From contig WNNJ02003181.1 of assembly GCA_012934845.2 (NCBI GenBank), positions 1-64,000 of the forward strand: a stretch of 64,000 bases of DNA, in the 5' to 3' direction. Origin of the DNA: Pomphorhynchus laevis. Taxonomy: Eukaryota; Acanthocephala; Palaeacanthocephala; Echinorhynchida; Pomphorhynchidae. The notes under the pieces were generated by a model, which was given only the letters and a program-made list of their open reading frames with translations, did no database searches and was not told the DNA's origin. A program made the position numbers and the translations under genes. Every line of letters begins with the position of its first letter. Positions within the stretch are counted from its first letter, which is position 1. Shown here one piece after another: positions 12,301-63,229 of this stretch.

Positions 12301-15300
12301 ACCGATAACTGTTAAAGTCATTTTGTCCGAATTGTTAAGAGTACTTACATCTAGTCATCTTGTTAGTTTTAACTCTATACGTAGTATTATTTTTGGAAAC
12401 AGTCGTCATTCTAGACTGTATAAGTTCTTTCATAATTGATCTTTGACTCTTAAAAAACGTTATTTGTATTTTTTATTTTATCACCCTCAGCCACTTTTTT
12501 TCTTCACATCCCTTGCAATGTTTGCCAAAGCTGGATAATGTTCAAGACCACACATAATGTCCGAGTCATTTCATCATATATTATTATGGTATTGTTGATA
12601 CATTCAGTTTAAGATCTCTGTCAAACCTTTGAGACCTGTTGGTTAATTAGACGATGGAAGCATCCACGAGAAACAAAAAAGTGATGTTAAATTCTTGATT
12701 GATATCTCTCAGTTTCTAAATTTTTCGATCAAATTTCCTTGATTGTATATTCCGAGGAAATTTCTAAATAATAGAAAATCTTAAGATAAATTTATTTAAC
12801 GTTTTAAGTTTATATTTACCCTTTAAAATGTATATAGTACAGAATGCGTATACTTGGTTAACAAATTTGATTATTTCTAGGGATGCGACCGTTTAAGATA
12901 TTCGTCCGATTGTATAGGAGTTATTGTCAAAGAGATAAAGAAACAATCTCATAATTTAGGGTAAATTGCGGTTGCGTTTCAATTGTATAATGTCTATTTA
13001 CTACGATTATATAACAGCTTTAAGATACTTACCGCGATTGACGGAGTTAACGCCTTTTATGGTTCATCTTGGGTGCGATCTGAAAAACGAGAAAAGGTAT
13101 AATGTTTTGTTTGTAATTCATTATTCTACCAAAATGCCGATATTATGTTTTGTCTTTTAGCTTCAAGCAGACGATTTGGTATTTGTTAGAGCACTGAAAC
13201 GTCTGCTCAAATCTGACTGGGTAAATTTCGCGATTTTCTTATTTAAAACACTCCGGGCATTCTCGTTTTATTGATTGAATTTTAATATAAACAAAAAGTT
13301 TAAGTCGTAATTAGTTAAATTTACTTATGAATGATAACTGAATTAAACTTTAATTTTGAACGTTAAACATATTAATTAAGGCAACATTTATCGTATCAAG
13401 TTTATATTCTTATATTTTGCATAGCCCACATTATTGATTGAAAATTCTGAATACTGATATTGTGTGATTAACACCAATCAAATCAGTTAACTGAGTCTAC
13501 ATGCTAGCAATTTAAATACCCGCAAAACCAAAGAGAACGGTAATAAGAAACGAAGCTATAAGAATTTGAAAGATTTGTTCAAATTGAGAAATATTTATTA
13601 ACTGCATCATTTAAACCTATACATACCTAGTATAGGTTTAAGATATAAAATAATGCTAAAACAAAATTTAATAATTAAATTATAAATAGAAATAATAAAT
13701 AATTGTTATAAGAATTTATATAATTTATATCAATTTAAAATAAAAATTTAAATTTAAATTTTAAATAAAAGTAAATTTTTATGAATTGACTAATAAATAA
13801 CATACGTTGTATCATCAACGTATGAGGTCATCAAGAGAAACTGCTTTGTTATCAGGTTTTGATTACTACTCCTGGACTCAACATAGCAGCGGGGCCAAAT
13901 ACATGCTAATGATGTATTTCCTCTGAAATAACTATCTAGTATCTTATTCTAATGCAAAGTATATTATTTATTATCCATCCATAAAAATTTGGCACTTAAG
14001 AGTTTAAATTTATTCTTTATATTATTGTGTTGATTTATATATTTTACTATTTTCTGCTTGATGTTATTTTTATAGTAACCTAGTTTAAAATATGTATCTA
14101 TTAAATTATTTAAATGATTTTGAAGAAAGCCAATATCATTACATATTGTTGCAATTCTTAAAATTTCATTATTTAATGTATTATATTTTATATTATATGG
14201 TATGCATGAATGCTCATGCAAAAATATGTTTCTTGTAAATTTAAATATGTCATCTTTACGATATAAATTAATAGTAGTTTTAGTTAATGTTAATTTAATG
14301 TTCATATCTAGATATACACCTTCTTTATCATTAATATTGGTTTTGTTAAGAATAAGGCTTTCTGGATAAATGTGCTCACTAATTGAATAAAAATTATTAG
14401 AATTAAATACACATATATCATCAATGTATCGAAACATATATTTCATGTATTTATATTGTTTAGATTTAGTTTTTACACAGTTATGAACAAATTCATATTC
14501 TATAAAGCTTAAAAACAAGTCAGCTATAATTGGGCTACTATTACCACCCATTGGAACACCTTTTATTTGTCTAAATATAGATGTCCCTACTTTTAAATAA
14601 TTTTGATTTATCAAAATATTTAAGGATTCTATTAATTCAATTTTATCCATATATTTATATTTATTTGATGGTTTAATTTTTGTTAGATAGGCGTTATAAT
14701 TATTATAACATATATATGTATATCTTTTTCCGAATATAAGGTTAATTAATTTTACTAACGCTTCTTTAATATCTACTAAATCTAGATTTGTATAAAGCGT
14801 ACTAAAATCGTATGTATTTATATTTTGAAAATTTATTCTTTTGTCTGTTCTAAAAATTCTTTTGTAGAATTAATACTGAAATAGTGTTTTATACCAGTAT
14901 TAATTTCGATTACCTTGCAATATTTTTTAAAGTGTGCTTTAATTACTTTAAGTATTTTATTCATATAGACAGAAAGTGGTTTTAATGTACATTTAAACGC
15001 ACTACATATGAACCTAGGTTTCATCAGATTTTTATGTAATTTTGGATTCCAATATAATATAGGTATAGTTTTATTATCTAATTCAACCTTTATACCCTTT
15101 TTATCCATTATAGAACAGTGACTTGTAATAATTGTTTCTAAACTCAACTCACTACGTTCATATGTTGGATTTACATTTAAATCATTAGAATTAACCTCTT
15201 TCATTAGTATATCATAATAAAGCTTTTTGCATATGAAGACAAAGTTATTACTAGCTTTATCAATAGTTGTTATTATATAGTTATCCTTTAATTTAGTAAG

Positions 15301-18300
15301 TTCTTTATACATATCTTTATTAATTTATCTTTCCTTTTATAATTGTTTGTTATTTTCATTTTATTTTTAATTTTATCAAATATATAATCTTTCCAAATTT
15401 TTATCTTATATATTCGAGCTTTCACTATTAATCAGCTTACTAAAGTAATCATTTAAGTTATTATATAACGAACTGTAAATTTTATTTTTGTCGTTGTTGT
15501 TATTTAATCTATATTTATACCCTTTTGATAGCAGCTTTCTTAATTCACAATTTTCAATTAATTCTAGATTATGGGTACATATATGTTCATTTATTTTATC
15601 AAAATTAAGACTTTTGCAATTGCATTCAGTTTCTATGATGTTTCTAATATTATCGTTACATATTGATTTTAATTCTTTATTATAATTACAAATTTTTCGT
15701 CCTAATGGTGGTAGGAGTTTATACCTTATTTTAAGAATATATTTACTTAAATATGATCCTTTTATTTCTTTACTTTTAGAATTATTTAAAAGTCCGGCTA
15801 TATTTATGTTATCTATACATTTATTAATGAAGTTTATGGTTAATGTATATTTTCTATTGTTATTATTAACATTTATTGTACGATTATAGTATTTTGTATT
15901 ACAATAACTGTCTATTATACAACTTAGCCTATCATAGTCGTTAATTAATTTTTGATTTATTGAACATATGATATCTTTAGAAAAACTTCTTATATTTACA
16001 TAAAGATCTTTTAGCTTATTATCACTTAAAAGTTGTTTTAATATTTCTAATTGTTCATTTATATATATCTTTTTTAATATTTTTAACTCTATTTTTCCTA
16101 TTCCTTTTATCACCATGACTTCTTGGTTTGCGTTTAACCGGATTATTATAATATAGTTGTTTATTATGTATTATACTACTTCTGCCAATTCCTTGTACCA
16201 CGTCATTCAATCCTAATGGGTACATGGAATTAAGCGTTTTAATCCAAAAATCTTCTTTTTCTAATAGTTTTTGATTTAATATTGAAATGTTTTCTTCGAT
16301 AATATGTTCTAAAATAAATAATTTACAGTTTTTAATATCATGTCCTATTTTATACTTTCAAGGAACCAGGGATACTTTATTATATTTCAATTCTCTTGTT
16401 TTGTTTTAGTTCTAAATAACAATAAAGATAAACCTCTTTATTAAGTCTTATCAGTTCAGTTTAACTGAACCCGTTATTCTTGTTACTTTTAGAGTAGAAA
16501 ATATTTATATATGTTTTTACATAATTTATAAAAATATATAAATATATATTTATATTATTTATAATTTTTGCGTTTTTCGTCTTACGCCAACAAAAGATTT
16601 TACATCTTTGAGTTTTTTGAGGTAAAAAACTTATCTCTGAGTTTTTTGAGATAAAAATATAAAGTTTTTGTTGAGGAAGCCGATAAGCGAAACGTGCAAA
16701 ACGAAATTCATTTTTTTGCTAATAGTCCCAAATACCCAACAATTGATCACAACATTAATCACATTAATCGCATTGATCACATTGACTCAACATTGATCAC
16801 ATGTTCAATCACTTTTGCTATTTATATTCTAATCGATATTAGTTACCCCGATGATCTATCAAAGTTTAGTTTAAAAACTTTACTAAACTCTGTTAGCTGA
16901 TCGGATTTATCAAACTTTAATGAACAGAGATAATTTTACTGAAAAAGAATAATTTCTGTTTTGTTTTAAAGAGCAATGCCATTACTGTGTGTACTGTCGG
17001 ACCGGAAGATTATATACTGGAGAAACCTTTAGGTAAACGATGGCATAAGAGATTAAAGCGGAAAATTTATCGAACTGTTAGGACTTATAATGAGTACTAT
17101 TACGACGGTCCATGCACTCCTTTAGCTTTGCTAAATTTTGAGGTAATTAATTTAATAGGTTGTTATTTTTATTTTTAAATATTTTTGTTAGAGTTTAACT
17201 TCTAAAAATTTATCATTTGATACATTTTTAAGCTGGAATAATGAGGCTAATCATTTTATATTTTGCAAAGATTTTCATATTTTCGTTGACAGGGGGCTAA
17301 ACATCACTAAGCACCATTGTTCAAATGTTTGTTGTCCATCAACGGCTCAAATGGTGGATGCGCCTTTATAAATATTATTCACTTTTGTTTATTGTTTACA
17401 TTGACAAAATTACGATACGGGCTGCTTTGTCGGATGTCGTCTTCAGTTTGGTTCCATCAGGATACCATCTCTGCCTTTTGCAGATGATGTTGTCTTGATA
17501 GCTTCTTGTCCCGAGGACTTGCAATACCTACTAGATCGATTTACGATAGAATGACAAGCAGCAGGGATGTTGGTTAGTACATCCAAGACTGTCTCTATGT
17601 GTTCGTTTCGGATTCAGGTGCCAATATCAATCCGGATTGGGGAAAAGGTTTTTCCTGATGTAGATATTTTTAAGTATTATGGTATATTGCTCTCGATAGG
17701 CGGCAAGAACATCAGGGATATTGAGAAGCGGATCTGTGAAGCTAACGAAGCAATGCGTTCTTTGTAAGGTATGTCGTTGTGAAGCGGGAGTTGAGTCCTC
17801 GGGAGAAGCTTTCGGCTTACCACGCAATCTTCGTTCCTATCTTAACTTATGGTTATGAGCTTTGGGTTATGACCGAAAAGAAATATCTCGGATACAGGCG
17901 ACCGAAATGATGTTCCTTCGCGATGTAGCCAGTTTTAGGCTTTGAGATAAGGTTAGGAATTCGGTCATCCGGGATGGACTAGGAGTAAAGTTGCTGCTTC
18001 TCCATGTCAAATAAAGTAAGTTTCGATGACTATGACACGTTCTGAGGATCTAATGATCGCCTTCCTCGAAGGGTTTTCCAGGTCGGACTCTCTGGAAAAA
18101 GACCTCGAGGTAGACCTCTCTACTGGTGGAGAGTTCAAATCCCGAAACTTGCCAAAGAACGCCTTGGGCTATCTGAAAGAGAACTCTGGTATGTCTCCTA
18201 GGATCGCGATGTCTGAAGTAGTTTGGTTCGTACACTGCCTTCACAACTGACACCCAGACCAGTGGTTGACATGACAATTCTGGTGTAATATTATTCGTTT

Positions 18301-21300
18301 TTTCTTGTCAAGAAATTGTTGTTGTTGCCTTTGTAAATTGATAACAAAATAAGTGTACAATACATTTACTGTATTTTTGAAGAAGCAAGTTTTTTAAAGA
18401 TAAAAAACAAATCAAGAAAATGCAAATGTTTCGACAATACGATTTTGATAGTGTTAAAACAAAACAAGAAAAGTTACGACATTTCTGAATTTTGGATGTA
18501 TACTAATAATAATTTGTGCGGTTTTTAATAATATTCAGTTTTTAATAATTCAATATAAACAATATAAAAATACGTCGATGATATAAAATGGTTTTTGTTA
18601 CTATCATTCCTTTGAGATATAATGAACACTCTCAGCTAATCGTGTTACTACAAAGTAAGCAAATGTATATCGTATAAATAATCTTCAAAATTCTCGTAGT
18701 TAAATTTTTCTATTTAAAATAATATGTAAACAGATATGTAACGCATGTCTTATTCAAAAGGAAGAACGATTCTTTTCTTTTGACAGCGTATTCTAAAAAT
18801 GCTACTTTAGTAAAAAATAAATATATAAATAAAAATAGGGTCATTTGTTATGAAAAATGTGACCTTCTCAAGTCACGATTAATACAAATCACCTGAAGTC
18901 TCAAAAGTAAAACGACCAGTTTTATTAAAAACACTACATCGTTCCTCATCAGATGAACGATTATAATTTATAATTATAATATTTTGATGATTAACGCAGC
19001 AGTTTTGTTTCCAAAAAGTACATTTCTTAACTTTCTTCAGTTTTATGATAAAATTGAAGAAAGTAATTATTGGAGCTGGATCAAAGAGAATAGTTTTTAA
19101 TATTTCGCTAACTTCTGTTAACATCTTCAAAAGATTAAAAACTGAAGATGCTAACAGAGAAGTTTGCGAAATATAAAAAATAATTTCTTCTTTTCTTTGA
19201 TCCAGCTCCAATAATTATTTATCAATAATGGATCATTATTAACTATTTAAAATTTAAAAAAAATTTTAATGTTTAGTAATCAACATATAACAAACGTAAA
19301 ATTTACCAATCAATTTCAATTCAGCATATGTAGATTTGTAAATAGCATTACCAGGCTCATAACATAAAAAGACTTGAAGATGAACATATTATCACTGAAA
19401 TAATAAAAGTCGAAGCAAATTAACATTTTAGTATATTCTATGTTTTAAAACAAGAATAAGCGTTTTTATTAGCAGATATCCTTTAGTTATCAATCTGTTT
19501 GCTTAGAGTTTGTTTATGTTCCAAAATTTCATGTCGTACTACTACTTATCGCGAACTCTGCTAATCCAATTTTGGATCCTGCCAATTTTTGAAGTCCACT
19601 TACTTATCATGAACTTAGCTTATTTCTTTTTTAAATAGGGTTCAATGATCTAATAGTAAATAATCTTACGTATGATGTTCTTTAACAGCAATGACAATAA
19701 TACAAGTTTTTCCATAACTTATATTATCCTCTGTTTTCAACTATCACTATATCTTCAATAACAACATTAATCGACACGCGGACAAACAAATAACCCAATT
19801 CGTTTGTGAAATTTCTATAATTTAATTTTATAAACACAGAAATCGTTAACATTTATAGATAATTAATAGTTTTAGATATAATTTCTAAACAACTACATGA
19901 TAAGGATATTTTATTTTGGTATCGTCAACTTAGGGCTTTCGTGATATGGATCCGTTCATTCCAATCGAAGTTCAAAAGCTAACTAACCACGAATTTAACC
20001 AGCTTTTCAATTTATATTACTCGAAAAACTGGATTACTGACCGTTCAGGTATCAAACATCTTTTCGGTTTACTTAATGTTTACATCGGCAATATACATTT
20101 TTGAAAAAACTACCGTGAATTCTTCCGCGACTAACATGACATTTTTTCTTTAGCAGTTTTTGCCCTTTAAACTATAGATTTTTTTCTTTATTATAAACTG
20201 ACAAAGACGCAAGCCGAAACGTAATTTGAATATACCATTTTTTAATTCCCAATTTTCTATTTTGAATCCCACAAACGATATATTGTCTATATAAAGTACA
20301 CGACAATGCAGATTTTGTAAAATATTAACGTTGATAAATTTGAATAAAAGACATTGTTCATTGTTTGACTAGCAATATTTCAAACTTAATGCTGATATAT
20401 GTAGTGTTAATCCACATGAGTAGAGAATAGTATTGGACAAATGTCTTGATTTTCAAATTTGTAGATTTTGTCTTGTCCAAAAACACCCTAAGTGACAGTG
20501 AGTGCAATATAAATAGACCGATTATTTTCATATTAAAAAATATTTGAGAAGTAAGCTTTAACGTCTTTTAAATAGCCTTTCAATATGGATTAAAGAAACC
20601 ATATCTTGCCGTCTAGATAGTTATCAAAATAGAAATATGCGCTATATTCTCCTATATAATTATATTATAAATGCAATAATCTCGATTTTTATGGCCAATA
20701 CAATATTACTTTACTGTATTTGATGTGTTCATAAATATCAGCAACTATAGTAGTAAAGTTTTTTGTGATCAAAACTTGCTGTTGATAGCGCCCAACTAAG
20801 GCATTTCTCAAATAGCGATAATCAAATCAGCTAACTGAGTCTACGTATTTAATATAATTAAAAACTAAACAAAACATAATAATGCTAAATCAAAATTTAA
20901 TAATTAAATAATAAAATTAATAATTGTTTTTAGATTTTCTATAATTTAAATCAAGTTAAAATAAAAAATTGAAATTTAAAATAAACTTCATTTTTATGAA
21001 TTGACTAATAAATAACAGACGTTGTATCAGAATAAGAATTATAGATCATCAGGAGGAACTGCTATGCTATCAGGTTTCGGCCCCTAACTCCTCTACCCAA
21101 CATATCAGCGGGGCCAAATACATGCTAATGATGTATTTCCTCTGAAATAACTATCTAGTATCTTATTCTAATGCAAAGTATATTATTTATTATCCATCCA
21201 TACAAATTTTTCGCATTATAGTATTAATTTATTCTTTATATATTTGTGTTGATTTATATATTTTACTATTTTCTGCTTGATGTTATTTTTATAGTAACCT

Positions 21301-22843
21301 AGTTTAAAATATGTATCTATTAAATTATTTAAATGATTTTGAAGAAAGCCAATATCATTACATATTGTTGCAATTCTTAAAATTTCATCATTTAATGCAT
21401 TATATTTTATATTATATGGTATGCATGAATGCTCATTCAAAAATATGTTTCTTGTAAATTTAAATATGTCATCTTTACGATATAAATTAACAGTAGTTTT
21501 AGTTAATGTTAATTTAATGTTCATATCTAGATATACACCTTCTTTATCATTAATATTGGTTTTGTTAAGAATAAGGCTTTCTGGATAAATGTGCTCACTA
21601 ATTGAATAAAACTTATTTGAATTAAATACACATATATCATCAATGTATCGAAACATATATTTCATATATTTATATTGTTTAGATTTAGTTTTTATACAGT
21701 TATGAACAAATTCATATTCTATAAAGCTTAAAAACAAGTCAGCTATAATTGGGCTACTATTACCACCCATTGGAACACCTTTTACTTGTCTAAATATAGA
21801 TGTCCCTACTTTTAAATAATTTTGATTTATCAAAATATTTAAGGATTCTATTAATTCAATTTTATCCATATATTTATATTTATTTGATAGTTTATTTTTT
21901 GTTAGAAAAGCGTTATAATTATTATAACATATATATGTATATCTTTTTCCGAATATAAGGTTAATTAATTTTACTAACGCTTCTTTAATATCTACTAAAT
22001 CTAGATTTGTATAAAGCGTACTAAAATCGTATGTATTTATATTTTGAAAATTTATTCCTTTTGTCTGTTCTAAAAATTCTTTTGTAGAATTAATACTGAA
22101 ATAGTGTTTTATACCAGTATTAATTTCGATTACCTTGCAATATTTTTTAAAGTGTGCTTTAATTACTTTAAGTATTTTATTCATATAGACAGAAAGTGGT
22201 TTTAATGTACATTTAAACGCACTACATATGAACCTAGGTTTTATTGGATTTTTATGTAATTTTGGATTCCAATATAATATAGGTATAGTTTTATTATCTA
22301 ATTCAACCTTTATACCCTTTTTATCCATTATAGAACAGTGACTTGTAATAATTGTTTCTAAACTTAACTCACTACGTTCATATGTTGGATTTACATTTAA
22401 ATCATTAGAATTAACCTCTTTCATTAGTATATCATAATAAAGCTTTTTGCATATGAAGACAAAGTTATTACTAGCTTTATCAATAGTTGTTATTATATAG
22501 TTATTCTTTAATTTAGTAAGTTCTTTATACATATCTTTATTAATTTTATCTTTCCTTTTATAATTGTTTCTTATTTTCATTTTATTTTTAATTTTATCAA
22601 ATATATAATCTTTCCAAATTTTTATCTTAGATATATTCGAGCTTTCACTATTAATCAGCTTACTAAAGTAATCATTTAATTTATTATATAACGATTGAAC
22701 ACCTCCAATCATATCTTCTGCTATGGTTTATATTCAAATTTGTATATCTATGTTTAGCTGGTCTACAGGAAAACAAGGACGTCATTAAATTTCTATGTGC
22801 GTGCAATCCTTCCGAATTATCGCGAATATTGAGTTTTATTTAA
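3324..22843 (+). CDS. DAP3: Mitochondrial small ribosomal subunit protein mS29 / death-associated protein 3, 5' end not found
   Basis: DAP3/mS29 is a P-loop GTP-binding protein of the mitochondrial ribosome small subunit. Exons read: 3324-3437, 3552-3663, 5741-5836, 8405-8544, 8611-8691, 12881-12960, 13018-13096, 13161-13220, 16972-17142, 19934-20048, 22758-22843. All introns are GT-AG, all phases agree, and they give 377 codons plus stop (human protein 398). Family matches in order: KYVIYGREPGIGKS (P-loop, exons 2-3), QNWLIL, ESVAWLQNF, EEYVWSLREST, IGVIVKEIKKQS, TAIDGVNAFYG (Walker B-like), MDPFIPIEV, and a C-terminal LCACNPSEL matching the family's LSNANPSLL. The P-loop has one extra residue (G-R-E-P-G-I-G-K-S), which displaces the first glycine of the consensus. 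The N-terminus with the mitochondrial presequence is missing; it lies before 3324 or outside the window. Introns range from 57 bp (12961-13017) to over 4 kb. An AATAAA at 22843-22848 overlaps the stop codon. Confidence 0.93.
4090..4440 (+). mobile_element. PLE GIY-YIG endonuclease C-terminal remnant
   Basis: Frame from about 4200 reads RDAVVHHFITKHPEKADNT then FDYVILDKDIPNSKEMEQ, the His/Glu-rich end of PLE GIY-YIG endonucleases. It lies in a DAP3 intron with no RT beside it. A diverged relative is at 9365-9590. Confidence 0.6.
4713..5290. repeat. Three tandem copies of a palindromic foldback element
   Basis: The landmark ATTGGAGCTG recurs at 4721, 4905 and 5091, a period of 184-186 bp. Each unit is itself a hairpin: one arm carries CTAACTTCTGTTAGCATCTTC and its near reverse complement (CTGAAGATGTTAATAGAAG) follows after a few bases. 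The third unit has its inner region inverted relative to the first two. It ends with the mirror ATGGATCATTATCAAGTA. Confidence 0.85.
5850..8404. other. DAP3 intron, no recognised element
   Basis: 2.5 kb AT-rich intron between exons 3 and 4. A short ATT/AAT palindrome near 6080-6105 is the only structure I noted. Confidence 0.5.
9365..9590 (+). mobile_element. PLE endonuclease-end remnant
   Basis: One frame reads DRKRLEQRIIGQLMTDEKY after an AVVNYCISQYN segment, resembling the end of the PLE endonuclease at 4.2-4.4 kb. Low similarity; broken. Confidence 0.4.
9822..9930. repeat. Direct repeat, left copy (with 11004-11117)
   Basis: About 109 bp nearly identical to 11004-11117, both ending ..TTTATGATCCGC. 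The two copies bracket the PLE N-terminal remnant at 9.9-10.9 kb. Confidence 0.85.
9905..10916 (-). mobile_element. N-terminal part of a Penelope-like polyprotein
   Basis: Minus-strand frames carry, in order, a 112-residue segment (10916-10578), a segment with LTEPQIGVRQLGLNYNV (10408-10094), then KADKCNEPVIWGTDDYISEA and KQLSSDVYEPATDDTERKR near 10090-9960. This is the order of the region before the RT core in PLEs (LGLNF box, then the A-D-K-G-like box and the tyrosine-threonine box). No RT core follows: the element stops at a direct repeat. Confidence 0.6.
11004..11117. repeat. Direct repeat, right copy (with 9822-9930)
   Basis: See 9822-9930. Differences are a handful of substitutions. 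After its end the sequence changes at once to a LINE 3' fragment. Confidence 0.85.
11118..11410 (-). mobile_element. 3' end fragment of an RTE-like LINE
   Basis: The minus frame gives a WFGHVARR-type motif and ends in KDKIERKGRRG, typical of the region after RT in RTE/CR1-group LINEs. No RT core remains. Confidence 0.55.
11461..11965 (+). mobile_element. PLE remnant with GIY-YIG endonuclease start
   Basis: Around 11810-11945 a frame with one stop reads NCKSKNPVYLSTCDT then LQYVGETGR, followed by an LNHRANNRR-like stretch, the GIY-YIG core with its Cys residues. 11472-11572 is duplicated at 13502-13605 inside a Naiad-type tail. Confidence 0.55.
11950..12070 (+). repeat. Half of a foldback element
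   Basis: Left arm of the 4.7-kb foldback family: AGTTGATACTGATCCATC, ATTATTGAAGCTGGATC, ACTTCTCTGTTAGTATCTTC. The returning arm is missing. Confidence 0.7.
13480..16360 (-). mobile_element. Naiad-type PLE, longest copy: partial upstream endonuclease plus RT
   Basis: Minus strand. 16355-16120 reads KNCKLFILEHI then EDFWIKTLNSMYPLGLND, the last part of a GIY-YIG endonuclease, lying upstream of the RT. 16116-15406 is the linker/N-terminal RT region, 15312-14833 carries WNPKLHKNLMKPRFICSAFK, and 14650-13964 carries GVPMGGNSSPIIADLFLS and RYIDDICVF. The coding part is split by a few frame changes. 13963-13480 is the noncoding tail, interrupted by about 105 bp also found at 11.47 kb. It is 5'-truncated near 16360 and lies antisense in the DAP3 intron between exons 8 and 9. 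Endonuclease-first order is known from Naiad/Chlamys PLEs; the assignment is from motif order, not from a tree. Confidence 0.8.
17395..18290 (+). mobile_element. RTE-like LINE, 3' portion of RT to end
   Basis: Frames give DDVVLIASCPEDLQYLLDRF, then TSKTVSMCS, and end with LAKERLGLSERELWYVS and a LVRTLPSQL-type close, the standard 3' end of this LINE group. Related to the copy at 48.3-50.6 kb. Several frame breaks. It lies in the DAP3 intron between exons 9 and 10. Confidence 0.75.
19058..19255. repeat. Complete foldback element
   Basis: A single hairpin-like unit: left arm AATTATTGGAGCTGGATC, right arm GATCCAGCTCCAATAATT (about 19198-19219), inner arms CATCTTCAAAAG/CTGAAGATGC. Same family as 4713-5290 and 11950-12070. 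No coding capacity; nonautonomous. Confidence 0.85.
20823..22694 (-). mobile_element. Naiad-type PLE, 5'-truncated, long open RT frame
   Basis: The coding part 22712-21216 is open for 498 residues; the first few residues come from flanking DNA (element sequence begins at about 22694). It holds WNPKLHKNPIKPRFICSAF, GVPMGGNSSPIIADLFLS and RYIDDICVF, with the basic C-terminus shared with the 13.5- and 51.1-kb copies. Tail 21215-20823. It sits in the last DAP3 intron, antisense to the gene, and its truncated end is about 64 bp from the final acceptor at 22757. The long open frame suggests a young insertion. Confidence 0.85.
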
Positions 22844-23488
22844 ATAAAACTGAATTTGTATTTTCCAACGGTGATATAAAATTTATCTAGCGTTTATTAC
22901 TGTATCAAAATACAAAGTAGTATCTAATACAAAGTGTACATAAATTTTTATTTATAACTATTATCTAGTATTTTCAAAATACTTGACTTGGCGTTTATTT
23001 TATAAAAAACACAGAGTGATTTAACGTAAACTCTCTGTTACATTATTAATACCGTTAGGTGTGCATGGAAGTCCTCCTAACTTCATGATGTAATATCGAT
23101 AAACGAGAGTTTGCTTTTATTATCACAATATAGAGACGGGTAAATCTGAATGATAAAATAAATGTAATCAGGCATAATGTGTTCTGCGAAATAATCTAAT
23201 TTTTGAGCGTTTTCAAATTCCATACTACTTTTTAAGAAAAACTAAGTAAATAAATGTCGTTATTGTATTATTTTTATTGATCGATAACAATTAATTCAAT
23301 GTACTGAACATAGAGACATTATCAATATCTAAAATGCTGTTTGAAGATAGTACATTAGAATAATTAAAATAATCAATTTTAGTCAATACACTTTAACAAA
23401 TCGATTACACAACAAATCATCATCTTGTTGCAATTGGATAGTGATTGTGGTGATAAGGAAGCATTAAGGACAGAATAAAATATATAAT
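22844..23488. other. Intergenic space between convergent DAP3 and METAP1
   Basis: Contains the overlapping stop/AATAAA of DAP3 (22841-22848) and an AATAAA on the minus strand at 23278-23273 for METAP1, about 210 bp after its stop. I see no further gene. Confidence 0.7.
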
Positions 23489-62909
<39,421 letters not shown>

Positions 62910-63229
62910 GCTTCTTAGTTCAATAACCGACAACGATGATAATCTGACAATTTGAACAAAAACGGCATTTATAAACAATAATAATAAGACTTTATTAATA
63001 AAAATACATAAATGGAAGCGTCGTTTAACAAGAAGTCCGTTTAAAAAAATAAAAAGTAAGTTGTGGTATTACATTTAATTACTTTACCATTTTATATTTA
63101 ACTTTACCTACTATTTGTAGATTCGTGAATAAAAGCCATTTATTCTCTCTGGTTATCACAATTTTATTCACGAATTGTCTTGATGGATACTCTGTTCAAG
63201 CCGGATACACTCAAACTAACGACATACTG
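62910..63229 (-). promoter_or_regulatory. Presumed METAP1 5' flank
   Basis: By position the only space between the METAP1 start and the upstream retroelement. TTTTTGTTCAAATTGTCAG ending at about 62935 on the minus strand could be a 3' splice site for a 5' UTR exon or a spliced leader. An inverted repeat AATTCGTGAATAAAA-like pair lies at 63121-63178. No core promoter motif can be claimed. Confidence 0.3.

Noticed and set aside
20150-20180. CTTTAG acceptor at 20153 as an alternative last DAP3 exon (AVFAL and stop)
   Set aside because: The exon at 22758 matches the conserved C-terminus, whereas this one would give five unrelated residues.
21040-21110. CTGATGA and GAAA in the Naiad-type tail (minus strand) as a further hammerhead
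   Set aside because: The order is GAAA then CTGATGA with only about 22 nt between, too short for two helices, and no stem II pairing can be drawn.
62910-62978. Upstream in-frame ATG of METAP1 at 62978
   Set aside because: The family starts a few residues before the first zinc-finger cysteine, and a likely splice acceptor lies between the two ATGs.
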